Of a DNA stretch of 64,000 bases, positions 59,462 through 64,000 are shown in pieces. The notes under the pieces were generated by a model. It was not told the DNA's origin, searched no databases, and saw nothing but the letters and a program-made list of their open reading frames with translations. Source of the DNA: Nocardioides astragali. Its GTDB lineage: Bacteria > Actinomycetota > Actinomycetes > Propionibacteriales > Nocardioidaceae. Location: positions 143,627-207,626 of the forward strand of contig NZ_JAFMZM010000003.1 of assembly GCF_024436375.1 (NCBI RefSeq). Reading direction: 5' to 3'. Positions within the stretch are counted from its first letter, which is position 1. The number at the start of each line of letters is the position of its first letter. The position numbers and the translations under genes are program-made.

Positions 59462-60873
59462 TCACTGCTCGATGGTGCGGCGGAGACCATCTCGTCGACA
59501 CCTTCCGCCAGGCACGCGGCCAGGTCGGCCATGTCAGCGACCGCGCTGGCGTCGACGTTGACGCCGATGCAGGCGGTGTCACCGACGGTCACCAGGCACA
59601 CGGTCAGCGCGGCGCCGGGGAGCGGCCCGAGGACGTACATCCCCTGCACCTCCGCGCCGGCCATGTAGCGCCGTCGCGGCGGGCCGGGCAGCGTCAGCAC
59701 GAAGGCGTCGGGGACCGCGGCGGTGCGCAGCGCCGAGGCGCCGACGAACGACGGCAGCCGGTTGAGGGCCGGGGCGGCTGCGTCGAGCACCTCCAGCGCC
59801 CGTTCGGTGTGCAGCGACAACACCTCGCCCCGCACGGCCGCGACCCGGTCGACGGGGTCCTCGATCGCGAGCGGTCCGGAGATCAGCGCGCCCTTGAAGC
59901 GGTTGCCGAGGTCGTCGGCGCGGTCGAGCGAGACCCGCACGCCGACCGGGATCTCGGGCAGCGTGCTGCCACGCCGCGCGTGGTAGCGGCGGAGGCCTCC
60001 GAGCACCAGCGCGACCGCCGCGTCGTCGAGCGTGCCGCCTCCCTGCCGGGCCACGGTGCGCAACGGCTCGAGCGGGGCATCGAGGGTCAGGAAGGACCAC
60101 ATCCGGCCCGTGCGCGGCGTCAGCTCCGGTGAGGGGGGCGCGGCCTGGGTGAGGAGGCGGCGGACGGAGGCTGCGTAGTGCAGCGTGGAGGCGACCACGG
60201 CCTGCGGTCGGGTGGCTGCGTGGCCGAGGGTGCGTGCCGTCGCCAGGGCCACCTCGGGCAGGGTCGCGAGGCCGGTGCGCAGGCCCGAGACGGCGAGGTC
60301 GACGGGATCGGCGTCCGCCGGGGCGGCGACGTCGTCGTCGGCCACGGGCTTGCGGGCGGTGTGGCTGCGCTTGCCGGACTGCAGCATCGACAGGAGCTGG
60401 ACCGTGCCGAGCGGGTCGGCCAGTGCGTGGTGGATCTTGAGGACGTACGCCGCACCCTCTCCCACACCCTCGAAGAGCACGCCCTCCCACAGCGGGCGCG
60501 ACCGGTCGAAGGGGCGCAGCGCGATCTGCGCGGCCTGGGCCAGCATCTCCTCGCGACTGGAGACCCGCTCGCGACGCAGGTGGTAGCCCAGGTCGAAGGT
60601 GGGGTCGTCGGCCCACGTCGGCGCGGCGGTCGGCACGACCGGCTCGACGACGCGCTGGCGGAGTCGGCGTACGAGCCCGGTCCCCCACTCGGCCGCGGCG
60701 ACCAGGCGCTTCCAGTCCGGCGCCCGGTCGAGGTCGATGATCACGGTCGTGGTGGACGACTGGACGGGGTGCCGCTCGGCACGCCACAGCAGCGTCTCCA
60801 TGGGCGTCAGCTCAGGGGCGGCCGCCAGGGCCGCGGCGCTGCCCCAGCGCTCGAAGTCCTCCCGCGCGTTCAT
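59437..60873 (-). CDS. wax ester synthase/diacylglycerol acyltransferase (WS/DGAT)
   Basis: 478 residues from ATG at 60873. The N-terminal TPMETLLWRAERHP and the catalytic motif KIHHALADPLG (HHxxxDG-type with Pro in place of the final Gly position) at about 145 mark the WS/DGAT family, with FNVxxSNVPG-like C-terminal segments replaced by VLTLPGPPRRRYMAGAEVQGMYVLGPLPGAALTVCLVT. It would acylate diacylglycerol or fatty alcohols to store lipid. The ATG overlaps the stop of the upstream HAD-PlsC gene (ATGA), so the lipid enzymes are coupled. Confidence 0.88.
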   Translation of the reverse strand: MNAREDFERWGSAAALAAAPELTPMETLLWRAERHPVQSSTTTVIIDLDRAPDWKRLVAAAEWGTGLVRRLRQRVVEPVVPTAAPTWADDPTFDLGYHLRRERVSSREEMLAQAAQIALRPFDRSRPLWEGVLFEGVGEGAAYVLKIHHALADPLGTVQLLSMLQSGKRSHTARKPVADDDVAAPADADPVDLAVSGLRTGLATLPEVALATARTLGHAATRPQAVVASTLHYAASVRRLLTQAAPPSPELTPRTGRMWSFLTLDAPLEPLRTVARQGGGTLDDAAVALVLGGLRRYHARRGSTLPEIPVGVRVSLDRADDLGNRFKGALISGPLAIEDPVDRVAAVRGEVLSLHTERALEVLDAAAPALNRLPSFVGASALRTAAVPDAFVLTLPGPPRRRYMAGAEVQGMYVLGPLPGAALTVCLVTVGDTACIGVNVDASAVADMADLAACLAEGVDEMVSAAPSSSDQSPVGPM

Positions 60874-62306
60874 TGAACCGGCCACTTCGCGAGGGTCTCC
60901 TCGAACTTGGTGTGCAGGGCGGCGATCCGCTCGCTCATGTCGTCCTCGTTCCAGTCGGTCTCCGGCTCGAGCACGCACACGTCGACGACGCCGGGGTTGA
61001 GCACCAGGGAGCTGCGCCGCATCAGCTCACCGGTGTTGCGCAGCACCACGGGCACGACCGGCACGCCAGCCTGCGCGGCAAGGTGGAAGGCGCCCTTGCG
61101 GAACGGGCCGAGCACGGGCGTGGCCGAGCGGGTGCCCTCCGGGAAGATCATCAGCGACGTGCCGGCGCGGATGCGCTCGACGACCCCGGCCAGGGTGGCG
61201 CGGGCCGACGCGGAGTCGGAGCGGTCGATGTAGGCGGGGTCGATGACCACCGAGCCGACGATGGCGCGCGGGTCCCACCGCGCCTCCTTCTTGGCCACGA
61301 TCGTGAAGTCGCGCTCCAGCAGGGCTCCCAGGACCGGGATGTCGAGCGAGCTCTGGTGGTTGGCCACGAAGATGGCCGGCCGGTGGGTCCAGAGCCGCTC
61401 GCGGTTCTGGACGTCCATCGTCACCCCGGCCAGCGCCATCGGGAGCGAGGTGGCGAGCTTGACGGCGAGGTTGCGGCCCTCGCGGGCGTCGCGGCGGAGC
61501 AGGCCGTAGGCCAGGCCGGAGACGACGCCGGAGTTCATCGCGGCGAGTGCGGCCGCGGTGCGCCCGGCCGCGACGAGGGAGCCGCCGACGGGGTCGCTGA
61601 GGTCGAGCACCGGCCAGCCCAGCCGGGCAGCCGCCGCCCGGAGGTCGCGGTGCGGGTTGAGGGCGGTGGGGTGCCCGACGGAGGAGAGGAAGGCGACGTC
61701 CTCGTAGCCGTTGCCGTAGGCGTAGGACTCGGCGAGGTCGACGCCGTGCTCCCGAGCGAAGGCTCGTACGCCGCTGGCCTTGTGCCGGCCCCAGAGCATC
61801 GGGCCGTGGGTGGCGCCGGTGAACTGCCCGTCCTCGACCACGAGCCGGGTGCAGATGAGGTGCTCGACACCGAGGTCGCGGGCGACCGGGGCGATCTGGT
61901 ACTTCGTCGCCGCCGAGGCGACCGCCACGGTATGCCTCGCCCGCTGGTGGGCCAGGACGAGCGCGCGCGACTCGCGGCGGATGGTGCCGGCGATCTTGGA
62001 GCGGAAGAGCCGCTCCCCGAGGTCGGCGAACGCCTCCTCGGACTCCCCGCGCATCGCCGAGAACGCGACGTGCGCGATCCGGGTGGGGTCGCCGCCCAGC
62101 TCCCCGTCGACCGCGGTCACCACGGTCCGCAGGAACTCGGCCGGCGACACCTCGCGGCCCTTGAGCCGGTCGCCGTAGAACGTGGCCGCCGTGTAGCCCG
62201 CGACCAGCGTGCCGTCGAGGTCGAAGAAGGCGCCGACGGACGGCCCCTGCGGGCCGGCCTCGATCGCCTCGATCGCAACCTGTGCGTCGGCGGAGAGCCC
62301 GCTCAC
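60870..62306 (-). CDS. HAD-IB phosphatase/lysophosphatidate acyltransferase fusion
   Basis: 478 residues from GTG at 62306. N-terminal HAD-IB hydrolase: FFDLDGTLVAGYTAATFY (DxDGT), VAVASAATKYQIAPVARDLG, YAYGNGYEDVAFLSSVG. C-terminal PlsC domain: FVANHQSSLDIPVLGALL (HX4D) near 335 and MIFPEGTRSATPVLGPFRKGAF. This fusion resembles mycobacterial PlsC-type enzymes that acylate lysophosphatidate and may dephosphorylate the product. GTG overlaps the stop of the PlsB-like gene (GTGA). Confidence 0.9.
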   Translation of the reverse strand: MSGLSADAQVAIEAIEAGPQGPSVGAFFDLDGTLVAGYTAATFYGDRLKGREVSPAEFLRTVVTAVDGELGGDPTRIAHVAFSAMRGESEEAFADLGERLFRSKIAGTIRRESRALVLAHQRARHTVAVASAATKYQIAPVARDLGVEHLICTRLVVEDGQFTGATHGPMLWGRHKASGVRAFAREHGVDLAESYAYGNGYEDVAFLSSVGHPTALNPHRDLRAAAARLGWPVLDLSDPVGGSLVAAGRTAAALAAMNSGVVSGLAYGLLRRDAREGRNLAVKLATSLPMALAGVTMDVQNRERLWTHRPAIFVANHQSSLDIPVLGALLERDFTIVAKKEARWDPRAIVGSVVIDPAYIDRSDSASARATLAGVVERIRAGTSLMIFPEGTRSATPVLGPFRKGAFHLAAQAGVPVVPVVLRNTGELMRRSSLVLNPGVVDVCVLEPETDWNEDDMSERIAALHTKFEETLAKWPVQ

Positions 62307-64000
62307 CGGCTCTCCTGCCGGTGGCGCGGCTGGGAGGGGGCGGACGTCGCCACGCCGGCCGCGATCTCGCCGATGATGTTGACCCGGCGCACGGAGTCGC
62401 GCAGCTCGGCCGCGAAGGCCTCCCGGGCCGTGCCGATCCCCTCGCCACCCTCGAGCAGCCCCTTGTGGCGGGCGAGCGCCACGGCGGTGCGGAAGAGCTC
62501 GAGCGAGATCGACTCCGCGCTCGCGACGCGGCGCTGCAGCGCCCACTGATGGCCCACGGCGAGGGCGTCGGCCATCAGGTCGTCCTCCTCGACGGGGCTG
62601 TCGCCGCGGTCGGCGAGGCGGTCGGCGAGCACGAGGTAGGCGTCGAGGAACGGGCGCAGCACCAGGTGGGCCAGGTGCGGGCGTGCGCTCACCAGCAGCT
62701 CGCGGGCCCGCTCGGGCGCCATGTCGGTGACGTCCTCGCCGACGAGCAGCTCGAGCTCGGTGCGCAGGTCGGCCTCGAAGCCGGCGCGGCCGGGGAAGAA
62801 GAACTCGAACTTCAGGAGGTCGCGCATCCGCTTGGCCTCCTCCCAGCCCACCTGCAGCGGGCCACCCTCGGGCAGCTCGGCGTCGGGCTCGAGCTCGCTG
62901 ACGGTCAGCAGTGCGAGCTCTCCGATCGCGCGCTCGACGAGGATGTGGATGACCGTGTTGCGGTAGAACGCGGCGACCAGGTGCTGGTCGTCATCGATCT
63001 TCCAGACCGGCTCGCTGCCGCCGTCGTACGTCGCCAGCACGCCGCTGCGGGCCAGCTCGGCCAGCGCCCGGCGGATCGTCGAGCGGTCGCGGAGGTCGGC
63101 GGCACCGGCGACCGGCCAGCGCCGCGCCTCGATGTAGGTGGCCAGCGGCTCGACGGTGTCGAGCACCTCGTCGACGGTCAGGGCACGGTCGGCGCCGAGC
63201 AGGGCGAGCGAGACGATCGCGGTGACCGTCACCGGGGTGGCGCGGTTGAGCCGGTGGGAGATGTCGAGCGCGACCCGCTCGACGGCCTGGTGCCCGGTGA
63301 TGCCCTCCGCCGCCAGCTCGTCGAGCCTGTCGCGCAGCGAGAAGGGCTCGCCGACGGTGAGGTAGGCCCGGCCGAGGCGGTTGCGCTGCAGCCGGGCGAA
63401 GCGCACCAGCCAGCGCCAGTCCTCCGGTGTCTTGCTGGCGCCGCGAGCCTCCGCGGTCATCAAGGACACCTCGTGCAGCTGGTCGTAGACGACCGAGACG
63501 GGCACCACCTGGACGTCCGGCGCCTCGTCGCCCTCCCCGTCGCCCTGCACCGTGTCGGTGAGGTACTTGAGGATGCCGTGCACCGGTGGGCGCAGCTTGC
63601 CGGTGCGGGTGCGCCCGCCCTCGATCGACCACGCCAGGTTGCGCTTGTTGACCACCATCTGGCGGATGTAGGAGCGCAGGGCCAGGCGGTAGACCGGGAT
63701 CTCCTGCGTCGCCCGCCGGATGAAGATGACGCCGGTGCGGCTGGCGATGGAGCCGATCAGCGGCAGGTTGAGGTTGGCCCCGCCGAAGGTGTAGGTCGGC
63801 GAGAAGCGCCGCGCCATCAGCACGTTGGGGATGACCATGCCGTCGAGGTAGGAGCGGTGGCTGAAGGCGAGCGCGAGGCTGTGGGAGCGGTCCACCTGCC
63901 GCAGCTTGTGCATCTCCTCCTCGTCGACCAGGACGTCGTACGCCCTGAGGAACCACTCCCCCATGCGGGCCCAGCCCTGCGAGGCGCGGTCGTCGTGGGC
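62303..64000 (-). CDS. glycerol-3-phosphate O-acyltransferase-like protein (PlsB-type), N-terminus beyond window
   Basis: At least 565 residues visible; the minus-strand frame stays open to the right edge (before MGEWFLRAYDVL it reads HDDRASQGWAR), so the start is probably outside. Acyltransferase blocks: FSHRSYLDGMVIPN (HX4D), FGGANLNLPLIGSI, VIFIRRA and WSIEGGRTRTGKLRPP, then VPVSVVYDQLHEVS. This matches PlsB/GPAT, which places the first acyl chain on glycerol-3-phosphate. First visible gene of the overlapping lipid operon. It may be longer than the internal ATG at 63964 suggests. Confidence 0.85.
   Translation of the reverse strand, partial: AHDDRASQGWARMGEWFLRAYDVLVDEEEMHKLRQVDRSHSLALAFSHRSYLDGMVIPNVLMARRFSPTYTFGGANLNLPLIGSIASRTGVIFIRRATQEIPVYRLALRSYIRQMVVNKRNLAWSIEGGRTRTGKLRPPVHGILKYLTDTVQGDGEGDEAPDVQVVPVSVVYDQLHEVSLMTAEARGASKTPEDWRWLVRFARLQRNRLGRAYLTVGEPFSLRDRLDELAAEGITGHQAVERVALDISHRLNRATPVTVTAIVSLALLGADRALTVDEVLDTVEPLATYIEARRWPVAGAADLRDRSTIRRALAELARSGVLATYDGGSEPVWKIDDDQHLVAAFYRNTVIHILVERAIGELALLTVSELEPDAELPEGGPLQVGWEEAKRMRDLLKFEFFFPGRAGFEADLRTELELLVGEDVTDMAPERARELLVSARPHLAHLVLRPFLDAYLVLADRLADRGDSPVEEDDLMADALAVGHQWALQRRVASAESISLELFRTAVALARHKGLLEGGEGIGTAREAFAAELRDSVRRVNIIGEIAAGVATSAPSQPRHRQESR

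Noticed and set aside
60873-62549. 558-codon plus-strand frame
   Set aside because: Exactly antisense to the HAD-PlsC gene; repetitive Gly/Asp/Val/Arg composition and no motif.

Overview
The window looks like a chromosome segment of a high-GC actinobacterium, most likely Nocardioides or a close relative. This is inferred from the very high GC content, many GTG starts, frequent leaderless starts preceded by TANNNT boxes, and the gene families present (F420/deazaflavin oxidoreductase, MenB, WS/DGAT, DUF222-HNH, dispersed palindromic repeats). Most genes are ordinary chromosomal ones. No intact prophage, CRISPR array or canonical tRNA/rRNA gene is visible.

Layout. 1-9645: an edge-truncated lipoprotein, a CinA-type amidase, a mini membrane protein and a complete recC-recB-recD operon. 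9683-16060: ACT-domain protein, MFS transporter, deazaflavin oxidoreductase, menB, two hypotheticals and a COG3541-type nucleotidyltransferase. 16061-22331: the most interesting locus, an RNA-repair island. Two tandem structured RNAs that I read as Y RNAs precede a Ro60/TROVE-vWA protein (Rsr), then a small HTH protein, Hen1 (3'-terminal 2'-O-methyltransferase) and Pnkp (kinase-phosphatase-ligase). The first RNA carries a circularly permuted tRNA-like module capped by a cUUCGg tetraloop. The second shares the same 4x7 internal-loop stem but has a different head.

22372-27566: an NAD module. A NAD-kinase-like gene and an SPFH gene diverge from nrtR and a sirtuin across two predicted NrtR operators; a histidine kinase overlaps the sirtuin tail to tail. 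27665-39077: M15 peptidase, acyl-CoA dehydrogenase, 2',3'-cyclic phosphodiesterase, VIT1-like transporter, pntAB transhydrogenase and assorted small genes. 39078-41385 is a gene graveyard: a truncated ORF, a DUF222-HNH pseudogene with two frameshifts and an IS30-type transposase remnant.

42099-56127: a LacI-type regulator divergent from a long L-rhamnose operon (ABC importer, mutarotase, isomerase, aldolase/dehydrogenase fusion, kinase) that runs directly into lutABC. Imported rhamnose can therefore be taken to DHAP plus lactate and on to pyruvate. 56128-57186: a frameshifted DUF559-like gene bracketed by inverted copies of one palindromic repeat. 57196-64000: upp, a tRNA adenosine deaminase pair, a GNAT protein and a three-gene overlapping acyltransferase operon (PlsB-like, HAD-PlsC fusion, WS/DGAT) running off the right edge.
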